DNA from: Lepisosteus oculatus
Lineage: Eukaryota > Chordata > Actinopteri > Semionotiformes > Lepisosteidae
Assembly (NCBI RefSeq): GCF_040954835.1
Contig: NC_090696.1
Coordinates: 77,809,722-77,873,721 of the forward strand
DNA: 64,000 nucleotides
Direction: 5' to 3'
Shown here in pieces: positions 12,201 through 21,608 of this stretch. Made by a program: the position numbers and the translations under genes. The notes beneath the pieces are model-generated. The model was not told the origin of the DNA, made no database searches, and worked only from the letters and a program-made list of their open reading frames with translations. The stretch's first letter is position 1. Every line of letters starts with the position of its first letter.

Positions 12201-14452
12201 ATTTCCTTACGTTCTGTGTATTTTTCAGAACCAACATGACTTGCAGACATTAGCAAGACGGCTATCATTTCATACCCGCTCTTGCAGGGTGGGTAGCCAC
12301 AAAGCCCCTCATCCCAGGTCTCATGCCTGGTCCTTCGAGACCAGCTCCGTGAGGCGAGAGAGCTCCTGAGTGTCTGGCCCTGCTCCCCCACCAGCAACTC
12401 CCAGTCTCCTGCTTCGGCACACCGACAGCATTCTCAAGGCTCTCAGGATAAACAGCTTTCCTACGCTTTGGCTGGACGAATATGAGGACACAAACCAGAG
12501 GAGCCATTCTGCCCATCTAGCCTGTTTGGGAGTCAGAAGTCCATTTGATCTCCGGATCTGATCTAGCAGTTTCTTTGAAGAAACCAGGCTACCAGCTTCA
12601 TCACCTTGGCTGGGTGCCAGACTCCAAACCTCTCTCCATAAGAGCCTCCCATTCTTGGTTTTAAATGCACTTCCCTGTAGTTTCCACTTGTGTCGTCTGG
12701 CTCATGCGTCACTGTTTGCTCTGGAGAAACGTGCTGGGCTGGCTGTGGCAGCCTCGGAGGATTCTGAGTACTTTCCATCACTTGTGTCAGGTCCCCCCAT
12801 AGCCTCCTCTGTTCAAGACTAAAAAGGCTCAGTTCTTTCAGTCTGAGCGTTATTTTGCCTTTCTGGAAACAGAATAAAAAAAGGCTGTTCATGCCCATTT
12901 CAGAAGTAAAAGACAAAGTGGAAAAAAAGAGGACCTTGTAAAAACGGGTTTAACCAAAGCATGTACTTTGCAGCATATTCTACATAAACTGATGCAAGAG
13001 TCCAAATAAACAAGTGGCTTCTTCATGAGCACATTATTAAATCGTTCCTCTTTTCCTCCTCACTGGCTCGCTCGAAAGCGATCTGAAACTGCATCAGGAG
13101 GAGCCCCAGGGCTCACGATCAAAGCGCTGCCTGTTCACACAGCACAGGCTCCTCTGCACAGAGGCCCTTGTGTTTCAGCAGGAGGCTTCTGCACGTGCCG
13201 AGAGCTGTGTGCAGGAGGGTTAAACTGCTCTAGACTCGCACGGACCACGGATGTCCACCTCGTCAAGTGTCCCTAAAAAACAAAACAAAAATCCAGCTGC
13301 GTCTCTGAGGCTGGCTTAGCACACGTCGGGAACCGTTTGAGAAGCACCACTATCACCACTCGATCTGACACACGCTCTCTCTGTCCGGCTGATCACGAGG
13401 GCCCTCCTCCCAGACCTCTGCATGCTCCTGGGCACTCCTCAACCCTTACATCCCTCACCTGCCACCACTCTCGGCTGAACGACAACAAGCACAAGAACTG
13501 CAGAGAAACTCGTGCACTTCCCTTCCTCGGGCGAGCGGCGGGCTCGTCGCTGGCAGCAGGGCAGCGGGATGTCGTGCCAGGGACACCGGACACGAGAGGG
13601 GACACGGGTTTGATCAGGGGGAACGTGTACGGAACCTGCTCTCCACGCCACGGGGATTAAGGCAAGACACTGGTCTCCCCCTGCCGAAGTAGCGGGGGAC
13701 CCCCACGGAGAGCCCACTCACCGGACAGGCAGGTCATCACCCCCAGAGCCAGCATGGCGCCAGCCAGCACAGTCAGCCGGTTGTAGCGCATGGCCATGAT
13801 GGCGGCGATGAAGAAGGTCTTGTCCCCCAGCTCGGACACGATGATGACAGAGATCGCCGCCACGAAGGCATGGATGAAGCCCAGGTTCCCTCTGCTGGGA
13901 TCGTCCTCGCTGATCACGGGGCCTCCGGGCTGGGCGCTGGGCAGCTTCTGCAACTTTCAAATGTTCTGCGTTATTCTCAAGATGACAATCCCACCTGTAC
14001 TTGGAGGAACATCTAATACAGTCTTCCCGCTTCAGAGCGTCATATAACCCCATACCACATTTTTCGGCTTTATACCGTCTGCTACAGGTCAGGCGAAAGC
14101 ACACAAGCGCGAAACTGCCACCTCTGTCACTTGGCATCCCGGTTCTTCACAGAGCCGCTGGGGACACAATGAAGCGGCACGTATCGCGCCCTCAAGCCGG
14201 AAACCCGGGTTTTCGGCCGCCAGATCGTGCTGAGGGGACGGGTACGTCAGGACACACCGGCCCCGGAGGGCCCGGCCGAGGGGGCTGGTGTCGCCGCGGC
14301 TCTTTCCCTACCTCTTGCGGGGCTTGCTCCTGCGCCGGCGGCTGCTCCTCCTGGATGCCCCTCACGCCGGCCGGCAGACAGAGCCCGGCCAGCAGCAGAG
14401 CGCAGAGCAGACGGGCTCCCTGCCTGCGGGCGCTACCGGGGAGCCGATACAT
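9254..14452 (-). CDS. tmem165: TMEM165, Golgi GDT1/UPF0016-family cation-proton exchanger
   Basis: Coding exons in transcript order are 14452-14312, 13947-13722, 11352-11177, 10874-10692, 9850-9745 and 9330-9254. They total 909 nt and 302 aa (human 324). TMEM165 is a Golgi membrane protein needed for Mn2+/Ca2+ and pH balance and so for glycosylation; loss in humans causes a congenital disorder of glycosylation. The ATG at 14452 opens MYRLPGSARR and a hydrophobic signal segment (about residues 14-29). The two family motifs E-x-G-D-[KR]-[ST] are intact: ELGDKT (86-91) in exon 2 and EWGDRS (226-231) in exon 4, each within hydrophobic helices. The acidic coiled-coil loop (EGQEELEEVQAEIKKKDEE) separates the two halves. 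The C-terminus FIKPDAGF matches the family. All joins are GT-AG and phase-consistent. A leftward frame extension beyond the ATG begins only with TTG and was not used. Confidence 0.96.
10395..10640 (-). repeat. interspersed repeat family A copy, reverse orientation
   Basis: The reverse complement reads ATGGCTGGGCAGCTGGTTCC, then CAGCCCTTTGGGTAAAGAAG, then TGCCTCCTGTTCTCGGTTTT and AAATGCACTTCC. This aligns with the copies at 12.49, 36.33, 41.70 and 52.50 kb. It lies in tmem165 intron 4 (10691-9851), which otherwise shows nothing. The left edge is uncertain. Confidence 0.75.
11610..11970 (-). repeat. interspersed repeat family B, nearly full-length copy
   Basis: It starts GGCGCTGTTCTGTCCTTCGG and TGAGACATTAAACC, passes CCCAGGGCACAG, and ends near AAGTGCTTTGGGATCC. 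This is the reverse orientation of the family seen at 20.16 and 45.43 kb, where the matching end reads ACTCAAAGYGCTTYAC. It is in tmem165 intron 2 (13721-11353). Class not established; it resembles widespread fish repeats. Confidence 0.7.
12485..12870 (+). repeat. interspersed repeat family A, longest copy
   Basis: It runs from GAGGAGCCATTCTGCCCATC through CCAGACTCCAAACCTC, TCTTGGTTTTAAATGCACTT and CATAGCCTCCTCTGTTC to AAAAAGGCTCAGTTCTTTCA. The order of blocks matches the other copies, so it gives the most complete view of the family (about 385 bp). It lies in tmem165 intron 2. The remainder of that intron (12.87-13.72 kb) shows no gene. Confidence 0.75.
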
Positions 14453-14830
14453 CACTACCAACGGAGCGGGCGGCAGACAGACGCGTTACAACAATTACTA
14501 TTTTAATTTAAAAAGGGGGGGAGTTAAACCAAACAACTTAAAACTTAAATTAAACTAAAAAAGGCATATTTAATTAGATGTAACTGACGCTACTTCCACA
14601 TCTCTACTCCGAGCCGGAGCTGACGGCTGCTCGGGCTCTGCCAACCCTGCTATCTGCTGCAGTCCGACACATCGGCCGGCGGGGGCGGGCTCTGCGGGCC
14701 ACGTTCACGACGCTTCCCGGGATCGGCCAATGACACGCCGCGGTAAGTGAGCGTCATCACAGGCGTCACGGGATCGGTCGTCATGTTAGGTAGAGAGGCG
14801 CAAAACCGGAAGGAAGAAGTACGAGAACTT
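14453..14830 (-). promoter_or_regulatory. tmem165: tmem165 CpG-rich promoter and 5'UTR
   Basis: This CpG-dense block lies directly upstream of the tmem165 ATG. It contains a GC box (GGGGGCGGGC, 14681-14690), a CCAAT box in GGCCAATGAC (about 14726), several CGTCA half-sites (14750-14785) and an ETS-type CCGGAAGG (14806-14813). No TATA box is seen. The start site is not determined. Confidence 0.6.
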
Positions 14831-15750
14831 CCTCCAAAGGGGGCCTTTGGCATTTTACAGGTACTACCTATAAATATACGTGTCTGTTGGTTATCTGCCA
14901 TCCCCAGTGTTGATTGATGACTTTATGTGGTAGAGCTGCCTGTGAAGATTTTTAGTTATGTTGTTTCTGCCCTAATTCCTAACTTACAAATTCTTGCTTC
15001 GAGTGTACTGCTTCTAACAGCACACGTTTACCCTTATTACTGACTAACCCAGCTCCTACCCGGAGGCCACCGACACGGGTGAGCTTCACCTAGCACCAGG
15101 CACTCCCACAATCTGTTTCTCCATCTGCAGCTGTGCTACTACATATCAATCAGCTCAGGTTTAATTGGACCGGATAAATGCCTTCCACCAGTTCAAAGTT
15201 TATTTATCAAATGTACAACAATGCAGCGTGCAGCAGTAGTTGCTGGAAATGAAATGTCTTTTCTGCGAGCTCATCGGGGGGTAAAAAACACCAAATAAAA
15301 GTTACAAAATAGATAAAGTTACATAATGATAGATAATAGTGCAATAGAAATTGAATAAGAAACTCAGACAGAGCTCAATATAAATAGAGCTGCTTTTGAA
15401 ATGGTCTCCTCCAGCCTTATGAAAAACAATGCAAATTAATTTTTCACTGATATCAAAACCCCTCATGGAGATAACAGGAATCAATTTCTTTAATCATTTG
15501 GCACACTTAAGTAGAATAAGAAACAAAACAACAAGCAGGAACTCATGGAACACAGATTTAATCTCAAGGTACTGGAAACACCTCCAGGAGAGTAATGGAA
15601 TGTTTTATCTTTAAGGTCATCAGAACTAATCGGTAATCCACATAGTAAGAAAGCTGCTTGCTCCTGGTTATAGTCACAGCACCCCAGAAGCTAACCCCAC
15701 TAGACATAGGGTGCAAATGAACATTTCTCCCTGGGCTAGACTCCATTCCA
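14831..15750. other. tmem165-srd5a3 intergenic DNA, nothing recognised
   Basis: AT-rich sequence with only short, unconvincing open frames on either strand. No repeat or RNA gene was recognised. Confidence 0.6.
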
Positions 15751-15995
15751 TCAAAAGGACACAAGACAGGACGCACCCTGGACAGGACACCAGTCCATCA
15801 CAGGGCACAAGGTAGGACACACCCTGGACAGGACACCAGTCCATCACAGGGCACAAGGTAGGACACACCCTGGACAGGACACCAGTCCATCACAGGGCAC
15901 AAAGTAGGACACACCCTGGACAGGACATAAATCCATCACAGGGCACAAGGCAGGACCATACTCTGGTCAAGACACTAGTACATTTCAGGGAACAA
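15751..15995 (-). repeat. tandem repeat, 46-bp unit derived from a LINE 3' tail
   Basis: Units begin with GACAGGACAC at 15781, 15827, 15873 and 15919, an exact 46-bp period, with diverged partial units on both flanks (about five in all). The unit read on the minus strand (GATGGACTGGTGTCCTGTCC, AGGGTGTGTCCTACCTTG) closely matches the L2-type tail at 25990-26036, so the array grew from such a tail. Confidence 0.9.
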
Positions 15996-16132
15996 TAAGA
16001 GACATCAGATATCCTACCCAGCTTATCTTTGCAAGGGAGGAAACCAGAGCACTCAAGAGGCAGCAGCACTAACTGCCATGCCAACGTGCTGCCCTGAATC
16101 AAAACTTGAACATGTCATAGAAATACATACAG

Positions 16133-16412
16133 AGAGGTGGCTCTGTGGCTCAGGATTTGCGCCTGTGGCTGGAAGGTTGCCGGTTCGAATCCCGTGGCCG
16201 GTAGAGGAATCCTACTCTGTAGGGCCCCTGAGCAAGGCCCTTAACCCCAACTGTTCCAGGGGCGCTGTACAATGGCAGACCCTGCGCTCTGACCCCAGGC
16301 TCTCCCTATCTGTGTGCCTGTGTGTCTCATGGAGAGCAAGCTGGGGTCTGCGAAAAGACGAATTCCTAATGCAAGAAACTGTATAGGACTAATAAAGTTA
16401 TGTTATGTTATA
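16133..16412 (+). mobile_element. tRNA-derived SINE (V-SINE-like), copy 1
   Basis: A tRNA-like head has an A-box-like GTGGCTCAGGATTTGCG and a B box GGTTCGAATCC. A body follows with CCCCTGAGCAAGGCCCTTAA and CCAGGGGCGCTGTACAATGG, then a unique tail with GAGAGCAAGCTGGGGTCTGC and a short TTATG-repeat end. A second copy in the opposite orientation is at 52151-52434. It sits immediately 3' of srd5a3, antisense to it. Confidence 0.9.
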
Positions 16413-16417
16413 CAAGA

Positions 16418-16423
16418 TTTATT
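16418..16423 (-). terminator. srd5a3: srd5a3 polyadenylation signal
   Basis: AATAAA on the minus strand lies 66 bases past the srd5a3 stop (16489). Cleavage about 15-20 bases further would fall at the end of the antisense SINE, giving an unusually short 3'UTR (about 85-90 nt). Confidence 0.65.
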
Positions 16424-16488
16424 TACAATTTTGCACAAGCGGAATTACATTCTTTCCAAGCGGTACTTTCATACACTGCAGCTGAAAT

Positions 16489-19400
16489 CTATAAGACCAA
16501 AGGAATGAAGGCTTTGCGGTGTTTTGGATAGGAGTCAAACTTGGCCAGATAGAACTGGTGGCACAGCACAGCCTCCAGCGCCTGGCAGCTGAGCACGTAC
16601 AGGACCACCAGCCACCAGGTGGGGGCGCCGCCGCCGAGGGCCACGCAGTAGGAGACGTAGATGAGCAGCTCAGCGAAGTAGTGTGGGCAGGAGACGAGCC
16701 GGAACCAGTCGCCGTGAGGGACGCAGTGAGCCAGCGTGAGCACCTCCCCTGCCGCAGCCGGAGAGAGACAGCGCGTCGGGGTTAATGATCCGCATCGGGG
16801 GTGTGAGCACAAGGCCCAGCGCGACTGACGTCAGCAAGTTTAACAACCGCCTTAAAACTTGTAGGGGAAACTTACAGCAAAACAAACAATAGACATGAAC
16901 GGAGCCAAACAGAAGTTCAGAACGTACGAGGTCACTGTATTATATTTTCACTCAGCAAAATGGATGATTATTGGACAGACGCTGTATGTACACCTACCAC
17001 CAAAGTGTGTTTCTGTACGGTCAAGGATGAGGGCCCGGCCATCCATTCAGCCATTTTTTTTATAACCTCTTTCTCCAATACAGGGTGATGGGTGAGCCAG
17101 ACCTTCCCCAGCAAGCAATGAGCACACCCCGGCCTAAAGAAGTGCCGGTCTAGGTGCTCCTGCATCAGACAAGCACCGTTCCATTGGTTTCAGATCTTCA
17201 GTTCCCCTTTTATGAACTGATTCAGGCGCTGGGCTCTAAGCCACATTTTCTTTTGGAGCAGGAAGTTGGGAAGCTTTAAGGCTGTGAAGAACAAATTGTT
17301 CATGGGATTGCGCCAGCTTTTCATATCTATCCTTGTCAAGCTAGGAAACGGGGAGTGTAGTCAAAACACTTGGACAACAATCTGAAAAAAAAAATGCGAC
17401 TTGAAGAAGGATCAAGTGAGATTCTCGGCAGTGTGAATTACAAAGGTGCAGTTTGCCAAATAATTCCCCAGTCAAACCCGAGTGACCTGTCATGAGTGTA
17501 GCAACACCTGTGAGACCCCCGTGTAGCTCTCACCTGAGCGACCCTTCCTCAGGTTAGCGAGGATCACGTGACACCTGTGCTGGTGCACAGAGGCCCAGAC
17601 AAACAAGCCCACCCCCGCAAAGTGGTTCCACCGCACCTGTGCCAGCACTCCACCTTTAACACTACCTGCCAAAACAATAAACAGCTGTTTTTAAATGCCA
17701 GAACTTTTTTCTCTTGAAATGTATAACTCTACCATGCTTTTATTTACAACTGGAAAGTTAACAAAGTATACTGCAAAGTATGCATTATGTCAGATTTTGC
17801 TTTGTTTCCTTTTTGATACTTGTGTCCTGATGATAGGTAACGAAATATTATTCCATCCTAGGTTGGTATTAGAAAATCCATGTTATTCTCTGACATTGGA
17901 GAAACAATCATTCACTGTTGCCTGCATTCAACATGACTGAGGAAAACCATGCAGACCAGTAAAATACACTGCACTTGTGAGGAAGAGGTGTTGTACACAA
18001 GGCACAACAGAAACACACAGCTGTAGGAGTTAAATACATATTAAAGACATTCAAAATCAGCAGTAACAGTATTTAATAATTACATGTTCTCAGGCCAGAC
18101 TGACCTTCGTGTTCAGTGTGAATGTTGGTACAAAGCACTGTTAATCCAAGTAAAATGTAGTAACCAAGCCCAAATCCATACTGCGCTAAGTGTATGACTC
18201 CATTGGAGAACACACTGACAAACAAACACTCCAGGAGCCTTCGGAGGGAGTGAGCACACAAGAGCACCTGCACCAGGAGGAGAGAGAACTGCTCACCTGT
18301 GAATGGAGAACAAACAGGTGCACTGTAACAAAGCATTGAGATGTTTAACGAGGTTAAATATGAGCCTTTGGCTTCAATCGGACAAACATCCATAAAAATC
18401 GCCCAGCAGACAGAAATAAGGTGTTCTCTCTGGAGTGGCTACTGTTACCCTGAGCTCTCCAGGCCTCATAATTTACCCTGTCTGCATGCAGTTGTAATCT
18501 ACCTTGTGAGAAAATAAAGTGCTAAAAACTAATAAGCTTGTTCTGGCACAGCTAGGTGAACAGCAAATCAATGCAATGGACGTCAGCGCATCACGATTTC
18601 CAACTAACTGGTAGAGAGATGGACAGATCCTCACACACTGGGGGTTCCCACCCTGGATCTGGGGAACCTACCCCTGCTAGTTGTCCTTTTAGTTGAGCAG
18701 TCAGTCACATAGCCAGATTCCTAAAGGGCCTAATAACAGGCGTGCTGTGAACATTTTAACTGTAGTTCCTCAACATGTTGGTGGCTGCCTTTAAACTGTC
18801 GCATTTCTTCTGATATAAATATGAAATAAAGCTGATCGTAATTAACAGCATAATAATTATTATTGCTGTTGGTATTATAAATGTTTGGCATTATTTAATA
18901 AGTCCAACATTTGCATTACAAAAGCTCAAATTGAAGTAATTGTTGGCTTCTAATTTAAGTAAAGAGCTGGGCTGGGATATGTTAGTGTTGATCCTTCAAT
19001 GTTCTTTAGGTTAAGTATCCAGTGCAAGGCTACTTGATCATTTAGCAGAGAACCACCTGCCACTGCCCTTGACGATTCAGGAAACGTGTGTTCTTGTCTT
19101 GTGTTACACCTCCCAGCAGAGCAGCAGTGGCCTCATTCCTGCTTTTGATACAGCATGTGGGAACTTACCTGTCCCAGGTGTGGCTGTACCTCCATTGAGG
19201 AAACTCAGGGTGCTCTCTAACCAGCCTGGAAACTGCTTACCCAGCAGGGTCTTTTGTAAGCAAATAGTGAGTAATAAGGAATTCCAAATCACAGACACAG
19301 CGTAAAAATGGAAAAACCATCTGCAAAACACCCCCCAAACAACAATATTAACAATCTGACACGGTAAATAATAGTAATAATATATACAACAGTTAATATG

Positions 19401-20022
19401 CAGAATTATAAAGACTGTGTCATTGTCTTAAAGATGGAAACCAAGATAGTCCTGTTCGTATCACACGTGTTCGAGTTACAATACAGTGCAGTTACTTGGT
19501 GACTAATACACGCGTTGTATGAAGTAATAAGTTACATACAGCATGCCATTTATTATCCTCGAGAAAATGTAATAAAATATTATTTTCAGAACATCGTGTT
19601 TTCCATAAGGCAATTCTAACGTCAATCTAAATTTAATATCAACATAATCCGGCCGTTTCTAATCAGCTTCTGTTTTGAACGCACAGTTGAAACTTTACAC
19701 ACGATGTCTTTTCATTCATCATATGAACATCTTTCTCTAAGGGGGGAACAGCAGTCCACAGCTCTGATTAAAGTTTAATATGATTTATAATTTAAGCCCC
19801 GGCAGGGTAAGATGTCTCTGACCTTTTAGGAACATCAAAGTATCGCAGTAGGTCTGACCGCTGTAGGGTGGTCTTGGTTTTTCCGTACCGAATAAAATCC
19901 TGGAATAAAACATAAACCCAGGAGCCACCGTATTTATCAGACGAGTGAGCACAAACGTGAATACAAAAAGCAAAGAAAAAACAGAGAGACAGAAGTAACC
20001 ATATACAATCAATAGGATTCAT
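16489..20022 (-). CDS. srd5a3: SRD5A3, polyprenol reductase (steroid 5-alpha-reductase family)
   Basis: Coding exons in transcript order are 20022-19823, 19320-19169, 18296-18105, 17665-17534 and 16748-16489. They total 936 nt and 311 aa (human 318). SRD5A3 is an ER membrane NADPH-dependent enzyme that reduces polyprenol towards dolichol, the lipid carrier of N-glycan synthesis; it can also reduce steroid substrates. The ATG at 20022 opens MNPIDCIW and a first hydrophobic helix. Family landmarks: LFQDFIRYGKTK (39-50), FDVPKR, SLRRLLECLFVSVFSNGVIH in exon 3, HRCHVILANLRK in exon 4, and HGDWFRLVSCPHYFAELLIY followed by HQFYLAKFDSYPKHRKAFIP in exon 5. The C-terminal steroid-dehydrogenase domain is complete. 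All introns are GT-AG and phases agree. Introns of 300-1100 nt show no other gene. Confidence 0.96.
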
Positions 20023-20154
20023 CCTAAACCACTGAAACCAAAGTTTCTTAGTGTCCGCGGGGGAAACAATTCCGACGTGCAATGCGTGTCTGTGCAGTAG
20101 GGGTTCCGCACCGCAAGGGTAAATACTTTTCAACACTTCTATAGCCCTCTGCTG

Positions 20155-20345
20155 GAGTCTCCACTCAAAGCGCTTCACGGGTAATGGGGATCCCCTCCAC
20201 CACCACCGGTGTGCAGCCCCACCTGGATGATACGCCAGCAGCCAGGGTGCACCAGTACTCTCCTCACACACCAGCTCTCAGTGGGGAGAGCAGAGTGATG
20301 GAGCCAGTGCAGAGATGGGGATAATTAGGAGGCAAGGCCCAGGGA
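20155..20345 (+). repeat. interspersed repeat family B copy
   Basis: It contains CACTCAAAGCGCTTCACGGG, GGGGATCCCCTCCACCACCA and GTGTGCAGCCCCACCTGGAT, collinear with the copy at 45.43 kb. It lies between the srd5a3 start codon and the CpG-rich promoter, so it is probably inside srd5a3 5'UTR or promoter DNA. Confidence 0.8.
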
Positions 20346-20439
20346 TACAACCCCTACTTCTAATGGTATTTGTTTAAATCGGTCCCGTTAAACAATAATA
20401 ATAAATCTCCAAAGTTCTGCCTGCCGGCTGAATAAGGCG

Positions 20440-20640
20440 TTTTGTCCCTTCTCGCTTGCCGTCCGCCCTGCGCTGGTGGCGATTGGTCGAGTACTGCTCG
20501 CTGGCCCCGCCTCCACTTGGTTGCAAATGGCGCCGCGCATGAACAGGCGCCGGAGGAGGATGTAGTGGGTTTGCCTGTTTCTTGGGAACTGGGCAAACGA
20601 GCTTTGTGCTTTGCTCGGGTAAAGAGAGAAGTAGGTATGT
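20440..20640. promoter_or_regulatory. head-to-head srd5a3/anapc4 promoter and anapc4 noncoding first exon
   Basis: A CpG-rich block lies between the two divergent genes. It holds an inverted CCAAT box (GATTGG, about 20482), an Sp1-type GC box (GCCCCGCCTCC, about 20504-20514) and a YY1-type element AAATGGCG (20525-20532). A good donor, AGTAG|GTATGT, follows at 20634/20635. anapc4 coding begins only after an acceptor at 21600, so a 5' noncoding exon ending at 20634 is likely. The ATG in the YY1 element opens a 12-codon upstream frame (20527-20565). Whether srd5a3 also starts here or nearer its ATG (20022) is open. From 20641 to 21600 (anapc4 intron 1) I see nothing else. Confidence 0.6.
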
Positions 20641-21608
20641 GCTGATGTTGTGTTCTATTTTGGAGGAGTTTGTCAAGTTTACTAGCAACCGCAGACTGCA
20701 ATGCGTGTGCAGTGTTTTCCACAATCTCCAGTGTGCACTGCGAAGAGCGAGGTCATTTTGTGTTAAAATGAAAGCGGAAAAAAATAAAAATCCCAAATCG
20801 TATTTATTCTGAGAGATCATCATGCAGTGTTTCAGAAATGTATCGCTGTTAAATGTATCTCTCTTTTTTTTTTGTTCTAAAATTCAAGTGCTCACTACTT
20901 ACAAGTCTTCTCAGGTTGGAAAATCGATGCCATAGCTGTATTTGAAGACTTACAAATACTGGAACTCCTCTGTCTAGACTAGAAATTCAGACTCATACCC
21001 CAGTATAGTGACATGGGAAACTGCTGCAGGAGGTGCTAGTCTTTGGATTAATCATAACTACCCAGTCGTTAAAGATCCCGTGACAATGTGAGAGTAGTCA
21101 TGTTAACCCTGGTGCCCTAAATAAATTCCACTCCAGTCTTGAAAATTCCATGTTCCCTCAATTCCCCTTTTGATGTGATTGGTGCCGCGGTTTCTCACTC
21201 CTCCACCTGTGTGCTCCCTCGAACATGTGAAGCCCTTCAGGATGGGGAGCGCTGTGGGAGTGCAGGGAGTGACACAATAACATTATTGCTATTAAATACT
21301 TCTCAAGCTGTGGGAGCTGAGCTCTTTAACCTGCTCACAGGCCCCTGGGAGAAGCGTCTGTGTGTGTTTGTGTGACGGAATGGCGTCCCGTCCCGTGCCC
21401 ATTACTGGTGGGAGCGTCTCCGGCTCCCCTGTGGCCCTGAATTGGGAGAAACGGTTGGGAAATTGATGGAAGCCGAGTCCAGTGGTCTCCTCCACTGTAA
21501 GCACACAGGAAGTGCTTCCTGCTTGTCGCTGTTTCCTGGTCCTCCTGGAAGCCCTTCTCATGTGCTGATCTTTTTCCCGGTTTGTCTGTTTTTTTGTCAG
21601 TGCCGAAG

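Noticed and set aside
14450-14461. Earlier tmem165 start giving an MVV N-terminal extension
   Set aside because: The upstream codon is TTG, not ATG. The ATG at 14452 gives a normal signal sequence.
15751-15995. Regularly spaced repeats suggesting a CRISPR array
   Set aside because: The repeat is contiguous with no unique spacers, has a 46-bp period and LINE-tail ancestry, and lies in vertebrate DNA.
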